Source: Bradyrhizobium erythrophlei (GTDB lineage Bacteria; Pseudomonadota; Alphaproteobacteria; Rhizobiales; Xanthobacteraceae). From it: a stretch of DNA of 64,000 nt. Numbering within the stretch: position 1 is the first letter of the stretch; every line of letters begins with the position of its first letter. The stretch spans positions 733,501 to 797,500 of the forward strand of contig FSRD01000001.1 in assembly GCA_900129675.1 (NCBI GenBank). The letters run 5' to 3'. The notes beneath the pieces were generated by a model. That model ran no database searches, was not told where the DNA came from, and saw nothing but the letters and a program-made list of their open reading frames with translations. Shown in pieces: positions 8,566 to 17,571 of the stretch. The position numbers and the translations under genes are program-made.

Positions 8566-9729
8566 ATGCTTCAAAATTCATTCAAGAGCGCGATCGTCGG
8601 CGCGGCGGTCATCTGCCTGTCCGCGGGCGTGGCACGTGAATCGAAGGCCGACGCTGCGAGTTGCGCATCACCCATCCCTCTTGGTCTGACCACCGCCCTC
8701 ACCGGCAATCTGGCGTTGCTCGGTACGCAGGCCCGCAACGGCGTCGAATTCGCTGTCGATGAAATCAATGCCAATGGGGGGATTGCCGGCAAGAAACTCG
8801 CCCTGACGACGGAAGACACCGGTGCATCCAGCACCGACGCACTCAACGCGATGAATCGTATACTCGAGGGCAAGCCGCTGATTATCTTTGGATCGATGAT
8901 CAGCCCGCATATTTTCGCGCAGACCGTGGGTGTCACCAAATCGGAGACGCCGTTTCTTGTCGGCGCCACAAATGCCAAGGTCACTGCGCAAGGCAGCAAG
9001 TGGCTGTTCCGGACCCATGTCCATGACGGCCAGCTGGCCGATCTCATTCCCGAATATCTGGTGAAATCGCTCGGGAAGACCAAGCCCGGCATCATGGCCG
9101 TGGCAGACGACTACGGCCTTGGTGCTTCCAAGGGCATTCAGGCCGCGCTCGCCAAACTCAACGCGACGCCGGCGGCGGTGACATCATATGCCCCGTCCGA
9201 CAAGGACATGAGCGCGCAGCTTCTGGAAATCAAGGACAAGGGAGCGGACAGCCTGATCCTGTTCGGCCGACCCGCCGACGTGACGCTCGTGATCAAGCAG
9301 ATGAACGATCTCGGCATCAAGCTGACGACGATCGGAAACGCCAGCATGGTTGCGCAGACAACGCTCAATAATCTGTCGGCGGCAGAGGCCGACGGCGGCT
9401 ATGCCATCGGCGGCATGATTCCGCAAACATCGACCGACACCAAAATCCTGGATTGGGCGAAACGAGTGCAGGAAAAATACAAGGTACCGGCAGACAATTT
9501 TACCGTCTCGTACTACGACACCGTCTATATGCTGAAATCGATCATCGAAAAAGTCGGCTGCGACAAGCCGGCGATACGTGACGCATTGGCGGCCACCAAA
9601 GACTGGAAAGGCATGTTGATTTACTACCAAGCGGACGCGCGGGGCGACCTCGCACACACGCTCGGCATCTACCGCAACAAAGGCAAGACACCGGAGCTTG
9701 CCGGGCCGATTAAGGAAAGCGGATTCTAA
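8566..9729 (+). CDS. Liv-type ABC transporter substrate-binding protein (second system)
   Basis: A periplasmic binding protein of about 387 residues with a Sec-type signal (hydrophobic stretch after MLQNSFKSA). The mature part starts at IPLGLTTALTGNLALLG and has the family stretch FAVDEINANGGIAGKKL. I choose the ATG at 8566 because AGGAAAAGGG lies six bases upstream; an ATG at 8560 is too close to it. It begins a five-gene rightward operon (binding protein, two permeases, two ATPases). It is clearly different from the binding protein at 1-1236, so two related but distinct ligands may be imported. Confidence 0.93.
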   Translation: MLQNSFKSAIVGAAVICLSAGVARESKADAASCASPIPLGLTTALTGNLALLGTQARNGVEFAVDEINANGGIAGKKLALTTEDTGASSTDALNAMNRILEGKPLIIFGSMISPHIFAQTVGVTKSETPFLVGATNAKVTAQGSKWLFRTHVHDGQLADLIPEYLVKSLGKTKPGIMAVADDYGLGASKGIQAALAKLNATPAAVTSYAPSDKDMSAQLLEIKDKGADSLILFGRPADVTLVIKQMNDLGIKLTTIGNASMVAQTTLNNLSAAEADGGYAIGGMIPQTSTDTKILDWAKRVQEKYKVPADNFTVSYYDTVYMLKSIIEKVGCDKPAIRDALAATKDWKGMLIYYQADARGDLAHTLGIYRNKGKTPELAGPIKESGF

Positions 9730-9736
9730 ATCCTTC

Positions 9737-10603
9737 ATGGGCCAGCTCGTCATCAACGGTCTTGCACTCGGGAGCATCTACGCTCTCGTCGCCCTAGGCC
9801 TGCTGCTGATTTTCAACACCGTTCAGATCGTCAATTTCGCCCAGGGACAGCTCCTGATGCTGGGGGCGTTCATTGGGATCAGCAGCGCTGTGACGCATGA
9901 ATTGCCGGTCGCGATAGCATGGATCATCACTATGGTGGCAATGGCCTTCGTCGGCATCGTCTTCATGGTTCTGGTTTATTTTCCGCTCCGCCGGCGACCG
10001 CCCTTTCTGGTGATCCTGACGACGATCGCCATGGGTATCGTTCTGGAGAACCTCACGCTGATCATCTGGGGACCATTGCCGGTGTCGATGCCCTCCCCGG
10101 TCCACGGCGCCCCACTACGATTTTCCGGCGTCGTCATTTCCATGCATCAGATTTTCATCTTCGTGACACTAGCGGTAATCCTGCTGCTGCAATTCCTGCT
10201 GCTTACAAAGACGCGGTTCGGCATCTTGATGCAGGCTACCGCGCAGGACCTGCACACGGCCCGCCTGGTCGGAATTCCCGTCAACCGTACCATTGCAGTG
10301 GCCTTCGCGCTCGGTGCGATGCTTTCCGGCGTGGCCGGCCTGCTGGTGGCGCCGATATTCCTCGCCGAACCCACCATGGGGGGCAGCTTGGGCCTGAAGG
10401 GATTTGTCGTCAGCGTCATCGGCGGCTTCGGCAACCTGCCGGGGGCCGTCATCGGCGGGCTCTTTCTCGGGTTGATCGAGACTTTCGGCGCTCGCTACAT
10501 CTCGTCAAATTTTCGCGACGCCTATGCCTTCATCGTCATGATCGCCGTGCTGGTCGCATGGCCGCGTGGCCTGTTCGGCGAAAAGAGCAGCGAGAAGGTG
10601 TAA
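9737..10603 (+). CDS. livH: Liv-type ABC permease, LivH family (second system)
   Basis: A 288-residue membrane permease starting MGQLVINGLALGSIYALVAL, with LIFNTVQIVNFAQGQLL in the first third and VSVIGGFGNLPGAVIGGL near the C terminus. The ATG at 9737 lies seven bases after the stop of the binding protein. It partners with the LivM-like product of the next gene. Confidence 0.93.
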   Translation: MGQLVINGLALGSIYALVALGLLLIFNTVQIVNFAQGQLLMLGAFIGISSAVTHELPVAIAWIITMVAMAFVGIVFMVLVYFPLRRRPPFLVILTTIAMGIVLENLTLIIWGPLPVSMPSPVHGAPLRFSGVVISMHQIFIFVTLAVILLLQFLLLTKTRFGILMQATAQDLHTARLVGIPVNRTIAVAFALGAMLSGVAGLLVAPIFLAEPTMGGSLGLKGFVVSVIGGFGNLPGAVIGGLFLGLIETFGARYISSNFRDAYAFIVMIAVLVAWPRGLFGEKSSEKV

Positions 10604-10604
10604 G

Positions 10605-11555
10605 TTGAAGACCTCGCGCTTGAAGACTCGGATCGCCCTCGCGCTGTTCGCCATTGCCGTGCTGACGATTCCGTTGGCGGCCCGTGATGGCTACATCATC
10701 CAACTGCTCAACATCGCCATGCTTAACGCGATCGTGGTGCTCGGTCTGAATTTCGCGACCGGCTGGACTGGCCAGATCAACTTCGGCCAGGCGGCCTTTT
10801 ATGGGCTCGGCGCCTATACCACTGCCATTGCCACCAAGGCCGGTCTGCCCTGGATCTCAACACCGTTCCTTGCGGTGGCGGTCGTGGTCGCCGCAAGCCT
10901 CGTACTCGGCCTGCCGACGCTGCGTCTGCGAACCTACTATCTCGCCATGACCACGATCGGCTTCGGCGAAATCGTACGGCTGATCATCGTGCATTGGGAG
11001 CCGGTCACGGGTGGCACCTCGGGCTTGCGAGCGATACCTGGCATCAGCCTGTTCGGCTTCGGTCCGCAAGGACAGATTCAGCACTATTACGTGTTGATCG
11101 CCGTACTGGCGGTCGCTGTGCTGGTTGCGGTGCGGATCAGGCATTCGGCGCTCGGCCGCGCCATGATTGCGACAAAGGATTCCGAGATTGCTGCCGAACA
11201 GAGCGGCGTCGACACCACACGAACCAAGCTGCTCGCCTTCATCATAGGCGCGATCTATGCCGGCCTGGCCGGCTGCCTGTATGCGTCCTCCATCCGTTTC
11301 ATCAGCCCCGACAGCTTCTCCGGAATCCAGGCCGTCCTACTCATGACGATGCTGATCGTTGGCGGCATGGGCTCGATTGCCGGCTGTATCATCGGCGCGG
11401 CGGCGCTGACCCTTTTGCCGGAGGCTCTGCGGTTTCTCGGACAATGGTACCTGGTGCTCTATGGTCTCGGCGTTATCGTCGTTATCGTCCTGGCTCCCGG
11501 CGGTCTCGCATCCATTGCCTCCACGATCCGGCTTCGCCTTGCGGGGGCGCGATGA
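10605..11555 (+). CDS. livM: Liv-type ABC permease, LivM family (second system), TTG start
   Basis: A permease of about 316 residues. The motifs GLNFATGWTGQINFGQAAFY and EPVTGGTSGL identify LivM. The best start is a TTG at 10605, two bases after the stop of livH, with GAGAAGG at 10592-10598 as ribosome site; an upstream ATG would overlap livH by about 38 bases and add a charged non-membrane leader. Its stop overlaps the ATG of livG (11552-11555). Confidence 0.9.
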   Translation: MKTSRLKTRIALALFAIAVLTIPLAARDGYIIQLLNIAMLNAIVVLGLNFATGWTGQINFGQAAFYGLGAYTTAIATKAGLPWISTPFLAVAVVVAASLVLGLPTLRLRTYYLAMTTIGFGEIVRLIIVHWEPVTGGTSGLRAIPGISLFGFGPQGQIQHYYVLIAVLAVAVLVAVRIRHSALGRAMIATKDSEIAAEQSGVDTTRTKLLAFIIGAIYAGLAGCLYASSIRFISPDSFSGIQAVLLMTMLIVGGMGSIAGCIIGAAALTLLPEALRFLGQWYLVLYGLGVIVVIVLAPGGLASIASTIRLRLAGAR

Positions 11556-12331
11556 GCGACCGCCCGATCCTCACCGCGCGTGGCGTGACCAAACGGTTCG
11601 GTGGCCTTGTCGCGCTGGATGGCGTCGATCTCGATATTCCGCGCGGCGTTGTCCAGGCGATCATCGGACCGAACGGCTCCGGCAAGACCACACTGCTCAA
11701 TGCGCTCAGCGGCGCCTCGCATGCCGATGCCGGTTCGATTCAAATCGACGGCCGGGAGCTGTTCAGACTTAAGCCACATCGAATCGCACGGCTTGGGCTT
11801 GCCCGTACATTTCAGACCATCCGGATTTTCAATAACCTGAGCGTGATCGAAAACGTCAAGGTTGCCGGCGCGTGCAACACGCCAATATCCCTGTTTGGCA
11901 TCGTCACAGAGGATGCCCGTCAAAAGCAAAATGAAGCGGAGATCGAGTACCGCGCGCGCGCGGCGCTGGAGGTCGTCGGCCTCGGCGGCCGTGCCAATGA
12001 TCGGGCTGCACAACTGCCTTACGCCCAGCAACGATTGCTGGAGATTGCGCGAGCGCTCGCGTCGAAACCTGACGTGTTGCTGCTCGATGAACCGGCGGCC
12101 GGCATGAACATGACCGAAAGCATGAAACTGCTTGGTACGATCGCGGACTTGAAAACCAGCGGCATAACGATCCTGCTGGTCGAGCACAATGTGCGCCTGG
12201 TGATGGGCATCAGCGACCGCGTGGTGGTGCTGGATTTCGGCAAGAAGATTGCAGAAGGCACGCCAGAGGAGGTGCAGCGTAATCCGAGGGTTATCGAGGC
12301 CTATTTGGGCAGGCGGCACCGGCATGCTTAA
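11552..12331 (+). CDS. livG: Liv-type ABC ATP-binding protein LivG
   Basis: A 259-residue ATPase with Walker A GPNGSGKTT (about 40-48), Walker B VLLLDEPAAGMN, and EHNVRLVMGISDRVVVLDFG toward the C terminus. The signature region reads LPYAQQRLLEIARAL rather than the canonical LSGGQ, as is common in LivG proteins. The start ATG overlaps the livM stop (ATGA). It energises uptake together with LivF. Confidence 0.93.
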   Translation: MSDRPILTARGVTKRFGGLVALDGVDLDIPRGVVQAIIGPNGSGKTTLLNALSGASHADAGSIQIDGRELFRLKPHRIARLGLARTFQTIRIFNNLSVIENVKVAGACNTPISLFGIVTEDARQKQNEAEIEYRARAALEVVGLGGRANDRAAQLPYAQQRLLEIARALASKPDVLLLDEPAAGMNMTESMKLLGTIADLKTSGITILLVEHNVRLVMGISDRVVVLDFGKKIAEGTPEEVQRNPRVIEAYLGRRHRHA

Positions 12332-13034
12332 GGTCGAAAACCTCAGGGTTTCCTATGGCCATATTGAAGTGCTGAAGGGCATTTCCTTTGATGTCGATCC
12401 GGGCGAAATCGTGGCCCTGATCGGCGGTAACGGTGCCGGCAAGACCACGACGCTGAGTACTATTTCCGGTCTGCTCCGGCCGACCTCGGGCAAAATTACC
12501 TGGAAAGGCGAGACGATAAATAGCGCGGCCGTGGAGAACATCGTCAGCGCCGGCGTCGCCCATTGCCCTGAAGGTCGTCGTATCTTTCCCGGCCTCACGG
12601 TGCGCGAGAATCTGATCACAGGCACGGCATCGCGCTCTTACAGGAAATCTGAAATCGAGGCCGATCTGGCGCTGGTGCTCGACCTGTTTCCGCGCCTGAA
12701 GGAGCGTTTCACGCAGGGCGGTTGGTCGCTTTCCGGCGGCGAACAGCAGATGCTGGCCATCGGCCGCGCGCTGATGAGCCGCCCCAGCCTGCTGATGCTG
12801 GACGAACCATCGCTCGGATTGGCACCCATTGTGATTGAACAGGTATTTGACAAGATCCTGGAACTCAACAAGCGTACCGGCCTCAGCGTCCTTCTGGTAG
12901 AGCAAAATTCGGCGATGGCGCTCGATATTTCCGCGCGCGCCTTCGTGATGGAGACCGGCACAATCACACTGTCCGGGCCATCAGCAGCCCTTGCCGACGA
13001 TCCGCGGATTCGCGAGGCATATCTTGGGGGCTAA
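12324..13034 (+). CDS. livF: Liv-type ABC ATP-binding protein LivF
   Basis: A 236-residue ATPase: Walker A GGNGAGKTT, signature LSGGEQQMLAIGRAL, Walker B LLMLDEPSLGLAP and the switch region VEQNSAMALDISARAFVMETG. Its ATG lies inside the last codons of livG (eight-base overlap). It is the last intact gene of the operon; a cytochrome c remnant begins within ten bases of its stop, which marks a rearrangement junction. Confidence 0.93.
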   Translation: MLKVENLRVSYGHIEVLKGISFDVDPGEIVALIGGNGAGKTTTLSTISGLLRPTSGKITWKGETINSAAVENIVSAGVAHCPEGRRIFPGLTVRENLITGTASRSYRKSEIEADLALVLDLFPRLKERFTQGGWSLSGGEQQMLAIGRALMSRPSLLMLDEPSLGLAPIVIEQVFDKILELNKRTGLSVLLVEQNSAMALDISARAFVMETGTITLSGPSAALADDPRIREAYLGG

Positions 13035-13039
13035 CTCTT

Positions 13040-13240
13040 GCAGCGGTTGGATCGGATGAGATCAACAACAACTGCCTCGCCTGCCACTCGGCCGACCATG
13101 TATTGAACCAGCCTTCGCTGTCCCGGGCGGCCTGGCAAGAATTCGTCAACAAGATGATCACCGCCTACAAGGCTCCTGTCAGCCCTGACGACGCTAAAGC
13201 GATCGCGGACTATTTGGTCCGCACCAAAGGCGCTTCATAG
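13040..13240 (+). pseudogene. 3' fragment of a c-type cytochrome gene (SorB-like)
   Basis: An open stretch with no plausible start encodes a haem-binding CLACH motif followed by LNQPSLSRAAWQEFVNKM, YKAPVSPDDAKAIADYL and a stop at 13238-13240. This is the C-terminal part of a small periplasmic cytochrome c resembling the cytochrome subunit of sulfite dehydrogenases. The signal peptide and start are missing, and the fragment abuts the livF stop, so its 5' part was lost in a deletion or insertion. Confidence 0.65.
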
Positions 13241-13485
13241 ATCCGTTAACACAAAGCTCGCAGCGATCGCATTCTCGCGCCGCAAACTTCAACGAAATGA
13301 AATCAGCCCGCCATGACGAAACTTGAAATAAGTGTTGGAATATTAGCCACGGTGTTCTGTTTTTCAGTCAGGGCATAGACCGTCAACGTAATGCCCCTTG
13401 ATCAAGCCGGAGCCCAGACGGTTCTGCAACCAGCGAGGGAGAGCGCGCAGCAGCGGAATGCGCCCTCGGCAATCGTCGTTGCCGC
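13241..13485. other. Intergenic stretch without a recognisable gene
   Basis: This lies between the cytochrome c remnant and the integrase remnant. I see no convincing reading frame, RNA or repeat. Confidence 0.4.
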
Positions 13486-14108
13486 GTTCCAACGAAGCTA
13501 GTTGACCAATTGCGTGGCAAGAAAATCTTGCTGCACTTGTCGCGTCGGACTGAACCGGCCTGCATCAAGATTGTAACCATTGGTGCAGAGGTTGCGTTTA
13601 GCCTTGAGACCACTGACGAAACGATTGCCGCCGCACGCCACGCAGACGCGCTTGAACACCTGCAGCGCCTTTTCGATCTGACCGCAGGCCTGCCAATCAC
13701 GCTGTCCCATCGCGACATGGTCGCGTTGGCTGGCGCGGTCTATCATATCTATGTCTGGGTCCACGAAGACAATCCCGGAGAGCCGGGAAGATGGGCATGG
13801 CACAAGGACTTTCACGGGCCATCCTTGAAGGTCGCATAAAAGACGCGCCGCCAGCTACGCTCAAGGTCAATGATAGCGATGCCGCGCTTGTTCTATTCGG
13901 CACTGGCGATTTAACAGCTGCGATTGATGCACTGCCGGTCGGTCAGCATGACGGATTAGAAGCACGGTTTGGCCTTTTGGCAGATTGGGCTCTGATCCAA
14001 CACCGCGTTCACTTTGCCTCCGACAATCGGAAGCACTTCCTGAAACTTGTCGGCGCGGCATCATTGGACGCCGCGTGGCAGTTACGCCGCAACGCTGAGG
14101 GCGACTAG
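13486..14108 (+). pseudogene. N-terminal remnant of a site-specific (tyrosine) integrase, frameshifted
   Basis: Two overlapping frames join into one protein-like reading. The first gives AEVAFSLETTDETIAAARHA, which resembles the N-terminal (DUF6538-like) part of phage-type integrases (F/R-SL-T-D--A-AR-A). After a frameshift near 13810 it continues RAILEGRIKDAPPATLKVN and ends at a TAG at 14106-14108. The catalytic domain is absent. It ends exactly where the truncated cyoB begins on the other strand, so the junction is a breakpoint. An integrase tail of the same general family lies at 52164-52673. Confidence 0.5.
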
Positions 14109-14233
14109 CCCCACACCCGAAAGTAAGTGATCAGCGCAAGAATGGCGAAGCCGCCGATTGCGACGACGACGCCGGACCCCATGATGATTGGTTCATGGAG
14201 CGGGATAGCGTCGAGGGAGAGCTTTCCAAGCAT
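14105..14233 (-). pseudogene. cyoB: N-terminal fragment of cytochrome bo ubiquinol oxidase subunit I
   Basis: The fragment starts MLGKLSLDAIPLHEPIIM and runs through one membrane segment to ITYFRVWG, then stops (TAG at 14105-14107). This is the conserved beginning of CyoB, normally about 660 residues. It follows cyoA with a one-base TAATG overlap, so it is the remains of a cyoAB operon cut at codon 42 by the integrase-bearing DNA to its left. Confidence 0.8.
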
Positions 14234-15149
14234 TAGTCATTCCTCCTCGAGACCAGTCCTTGAGCCGTGCAGATCGGGTCGTTGATCGCCATCGTCGGCA
14301 TTTGCCCCGCCATGAATTGATCGACGGTGCTGTCGAAGAGCCCGGGCGCGACTTTCGCGTGCGTCGTCACGGGCGTTTTGATGCTCGGCTCCTCAAGCAA
14401 CTTGTAGGTCGCCTGGTCGAGGATCACCGGCGCGCTTTTGGCCTGCCGGAGCGAGGCGTCGAACTGTTCTCGCGGCATCGCGACGGTGTCGAAATGCATG
14501 TCCGAGAATCCGGGGCCGCTGAACGCCGAGGAGCGGCCGGGATAGGTGCCAGCCTCATCGGCGATGAGGTGCAGTAGGGTCTGCATCCCGGCCATCGCGT
14601 AGATCTGGCTGCCGAGCTGAGGGATGAAGAAGGAGTTCATGATCGACTCGGAGGTGAGCCGGAAGTTGATCGGTGTTCTGACGGGAATGGCGAGATGGTT
14701 GACGGTCGCGACGCCGTAATCCGGGTAGATGAACAGCCACTTCCAGTTGAGCGCGACGACTTCGACGTTGACCGGCGCGACGTCCGACTCGAGCGGCCGG
14801 TAGGGATCGAGCGAATGGGTCGTCTTCCAGACGAGCACAGCAAGAAACGCGACGATGACGCAGGGGATCGACCAGACGACAGCCTCGATCCGCGTCGAGT
14901 GTGCCCATTTGGGCGCGTAGGTCGCTTTGGTATTGGACTCGCGGTAGTGCCACGCGAACACGACCGTCAGCACCATGACGGGAATGACGACCAGCAGCAT
15001 CAGGCCGAGCGCGATCAGGATCAGATCTTTCTCCTGTGTGCCGATCGACCCTTGGGATTCATCAACTCCAGTTGATCGCAGCCGGCGAGGGGCAGCAGCA
15101 GGAAGGGAAGTGCAACTCTGGCTGCAGCCGACGGAACCTTACTGAACAT
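14233..15149 (-). pseudogene. cyoA: cyoA, ubiquinol oxidase subunit II, frameshifted
   Basis: The reading starts at 15149 with a lipoprotein signal (LLLPLAGCDQL, lipobox Cys) and NPKG, then shifts frame near 15050, where one base is missing from the Gly codon. In the new frame it continues SIGTQEKD, WKTTHSLDPYRPLE, NWKWLFIYPDYGVATVN, MNSFFIPQLGSQIYAMAGM and SGPGFSDMHFD to a TAA at 14233-14235. All CyoA domains are recognisable, so only the one-base loss and the truncated partner cyoB make it nonfunctional. The frameshift could be a sequencing error, but the cyoB truncation is not. Confidence 0.8.
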
Positions 15150-15391
15150 GGCGCCTCCTCCGGATGTCGCAGCCAAGAGTCGCCGGCAGCACGGGGGCGA
15201 GGTGATGCGAGCGAAAGGCCGTTTGCGGCCTTGTTTCAGTGCATGTGTTTTTACCTCGGCGTGAGGCAACGATGATCGGTGGCGCCAACAACTCACTATC
15301 CTCTTGAAACAGTGGCTCCGCGGTCGCACAGCGCCTTGTATGGCTTAGCCCGTCAATTTGTTGGCGACAGATCGTGCTTCACGTATCCTTG

Positions 15392-15405
15392 TTAAGCATA
15401 CAATT
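15392..15405. promoter_or_regulatory. CATACA box 1 (candidate MocR operator)
   Basis: TTAAGCATACAATT. It shares TTAAGCATACA with the box at 15613-15625. The reverse-complement form (GCATACTTAA) appears at 22144-22153. Confidence 0.45.
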
Positions 15406-15612
15406 GGATCGCTGAAATTTGCCTGATCCACCGGCTCTGCTCAGCCGGGTTTGTCCGCCCCCAAACCGATGACAGGCTGGCCTGACAGAAATGACAAGGT
15501 TTTCGCGGGCTTGGTGGCGATCGGATTCGCCGGCCGAAATCAGTGCGGGTCACGGACCATGTCTGGGGACCGCAGCAAGAATCACAAAGATGCTAATTGC
15601 AATGTACGGTTA

Positions 15613-15625
15613 TTAAGCATACACT
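15613..15625. promoter_or_regulatory. CATACA box 2 (candidate MocR operator)
   Basis: TTAAGCATACACT upstream of the hemA-like gene. An inverted GTATG follows about a turn and a half downstream, as in the paired arrangements at 21979-22007 and 22130-22149. Confidence 0.45.
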
Positions 15626-15700
15626 ACGATGAGCGTATGGCTCTGCGGCTTGGGAGCCACGTCCATGGGTGGACGTTCGGATGCGAATGGATCGTGAGCG

Positions 15701-16924
15701 ATGGATTTCAATAGGCGGTTTCGGGATCTCATTGCCGACATGAAGCTGGACGGCCGTTATCGGACGTTCATCGAACTGGAGCGCCTCGCAGACGAATTCC
15801 CGACGGCTCTGTGGCATCGCCCCGACGGGGGAACGCAGCGCGTTACGGTCTGGTGTAGCAACGACTATCTCGGCATGGGCCAGCACCCCGACGTCCTCGC
15901 CGCCATGCACAACACACTCGACCTTTCCGGCGCCGGCACCGGGGGGACGCGCAATATCTCCGGTACCAACCGCCAGCATGTGGCGCTCGAAACCGAGCTC
16001 GCCGATCTCCACGGCAAGGAGGCAGCGCTGATCTTCACGTCAGGGTGGATTTCGAATCTCGCGGCGCTCGGCTCGCTGGGGCGGCTGATGCCCGACTGTG
16101 CGGTCTTCTCTGATGCGCTCAATCACAATTCAATGATCGAGGGCATCCGCCGCTCTGGCGCGGAGCGGTTCATCTTCCGGCATAACGACGTCTCGCATCT
16201 GGACGATCTGATGAGCGGCGTCGACGCCGCGCGTCCGAAAATCGTCGCTTTCGAGAGCGTCTACAGCATGGACGGCGACGTGGCGCCGATCGCCGCCATG
16301 TGCGACGTAGCCGAGAAGCATGGGGCGATCACCTATCTCGACGAGGTCCACGCTGTGGGCCTCTACGGAGCGCGCGGCGGCGGGATCGCCGAGCGCGAGG
16401 GCGTCGCCCACCGTCTGACACTGATCGAAGGTACGCTCGCCAAAGCCTTCGGTGCGATGGGCGGCTATGTCGCCGGTCCCGCACTCATAATCGACGTCAT
16501 CCGCAGCCTCGCCGACAGCTTCATCTTCACGACGTCGCTCTGCCCCCACCTAGCCGCGGGGGCGGTCGCCGCCATTCAGTACGTGAAGGCGCATCCCGAG
16601 GATCGTGCGCGGCAGGCGGAGAATGCGGCGCGGTTGAAGGCGATGCTCAAGGGTGCCGGCTTGCCGGTTCTCGACACGCCGAGCCACATCCTGCCGGTGA
16701 TCGTGGGAGATGCGCATCTGTGCCGGCGCATCAGTGAATTGCTGCTGGTTGACCACTGCATCTACGTCCAGCCGATCAACTACCCCATGGTTGCGCGCGG
16801 CCAGGAGCGGCTGCGCATCACACCGACTCCGTTCCACACCGAAACGCATATGCGCGACCTCGTCGGGGCGCTGGTTAATGTTGGGCGTGACCTCGGATGG
16901 GCCGCGGCGCGCCAAGCTGCCTGA
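15701..16924 (+). CDS. hemA: 5-aminolevulinate synthase-like enzyme (accessory copy)
   Basis: A 407-residue alpha-oxoamine synthase closest in motif content to ALA synthase. It has [12 protein letters not shown] (about 50), [19 protein letters not shown] (about 85), [39 protein letters not shown] and the PLP lysine in [15 protein letters not shown] (about 248). The known reaction is glycine plus succinyl-CoA to 5-aminolevulinate. It lies in a cluster of other primary-metabolism paralogues, not with haem genes. It may therefore be a dedicated copy feeding a secondary product, or a resistant spare; both are inference. AON synthase and glycine C-acetyltransferase are alternatives. Confidence 0.9.
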   Translation: MDFNRRFRDLIADMKLDGRYRTFIELERLADEFPTALWHRPDGGTQRVTVWCSNDYLGMGQHPDVLAAMHNTLDLSGAGTGGTRNISGTNRQHVALETELADLHGKEAALIFTSGWISNLAALGSLGRLMPDCAVFSDALNHNSMIEGIRRSGAERFIFRHNDVSHLDDLMSGVDAARPKIVAFESVYSMDGDVAPIAAMCDVAEKHGAITYLDEVHAVGLYGARGGGIAEREGVAHRLTLIEGTLAKAFGAMGGYVAGPALIIDVIRSLADSFIFTTSLCPHLAAGAVAAIQYVKAHPEDRARQAENAARLKAMLKGAGLPVLDTPSHILPVIVGDAHLCRRISELLLVDHCIYVQPINYPMVARGQERLRITPTPFHTETHMRDLVGALVNVGRDLGWAAARQAA

Positions 16925-16998
16925 CAATTGCCGACCTGAAGAGATCGCGCATGGCAGAGAGCATCATTACCGCAAATCGAATGCGTAAAGGAGCGAAC

Positions 16999-17571
16999 AT
17001 GACGAGACTGCCTCTTCGAACAATTGATGATGCCCCGGCAGCCTCCAAGGAACTGCTCATTTCCGCGGAGAAGCGGAACGGCTTTCTGCCCAACCTGTTG
17101 CGCATCCTCGCCAACGCGCCGGTCGCGCTGGAGACCTATTTGACGGTTTCGGGCCTCAACGCCCGCGCCTCCCTCTCGGTCGCCGAGCGAGAGGTCGTTC
17201 AGCTCACAGCAGCCGCGACGCATGGCTGCGGGTTCTGTGTCGCTGGCCACACAGCCGCTGCCTACAAGCAGGCCGGCCTCGACCAAGGGACGGTTGAGGC
17301 GCTGCGCAACCTCGCTCATGTGCCAAACGAGCGTCTGGAAGCCCTCGCTCGCTTCACGAAGGCGGTAATCGCCACGCGGGGTGCCGTCAGCGATGCGGAG
17401 CTTGAGGTCTTCAAGGCTGCCGGCTTCAGCGACCAGGCTGCATTGGAAGTGGTGCTCGGTGTCAGCCTCGCGACGTTGTGCAACTTCGCTAACAATCTCG
17501 GCGGGGCGCCACTCAATCCGCAATTTGAACCTTATCGCTGGGACGGCGCGCGCGCTGCAGCGGTGGAATGA
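16999..17571 (+). CDS. AhpD/carboxymuconolactone-decarboxylase-like protein
   Basis: A 190-residue helical protein with the AhpD-type redox motif CGFCVAGHTAAAYKQAGL (CxxC plus His, about residues 75-92). Family members are thiol peroxidase partners or decarboxylases. The ATG at 16999 follows AAAGGAG at a good distance; an earlier in-frame ATG lies in the 5' leader. It sits 74 bases after the hemA-like gene and its stop overlaps the start of the next gene (ATGA at 17568-17571). Confidence 0.87.
   Translation: MTRLPLRTIDDAPAASKELLISAEKRNGFLPNLLRILANAPVALETYLTVSGLNARASLSVAEREVVQLTAAATHGCGFCVAGHTAAAYKQAGLDQGTVEALRNLAHVPNERLEALARFTKAVIATRGAVSDAELEVFKAAGFSDQAALEVVLGVSLATLCNFANNLGGAPLNPQFEPYRWDGARAAAVE

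Larger units (their letters stand above)
15150..15700. promoter_or_regulatory. Upstream region of hemA-like gene with two CATACA boxes
   Basis: No convincing gene. Two copies of TTAAGCATACA occur at 15392 and 15613, the second about 85 bases before the ATG at 15701 and followed by GTATG about 15 bases later. The same CATACA/TGTATG core precedes the cysE-side and serC-side operons and the MocR gene, so I read this as the promoter-operator region of the first unit of the cluster. Confidence 0.5.

Noticed and set aside
10994..12331. 445-codon frame covering LivG
   Set aside because: The first part is a shadow of livM; LivG starts at 11552 with MSDRPILTARG.
15451..15714. 87-codon frame upstream of the hemA-like gene
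   Set aside because: No family resemblance, no ribosome site, and it overlaps the operator boxes and the hemA start.
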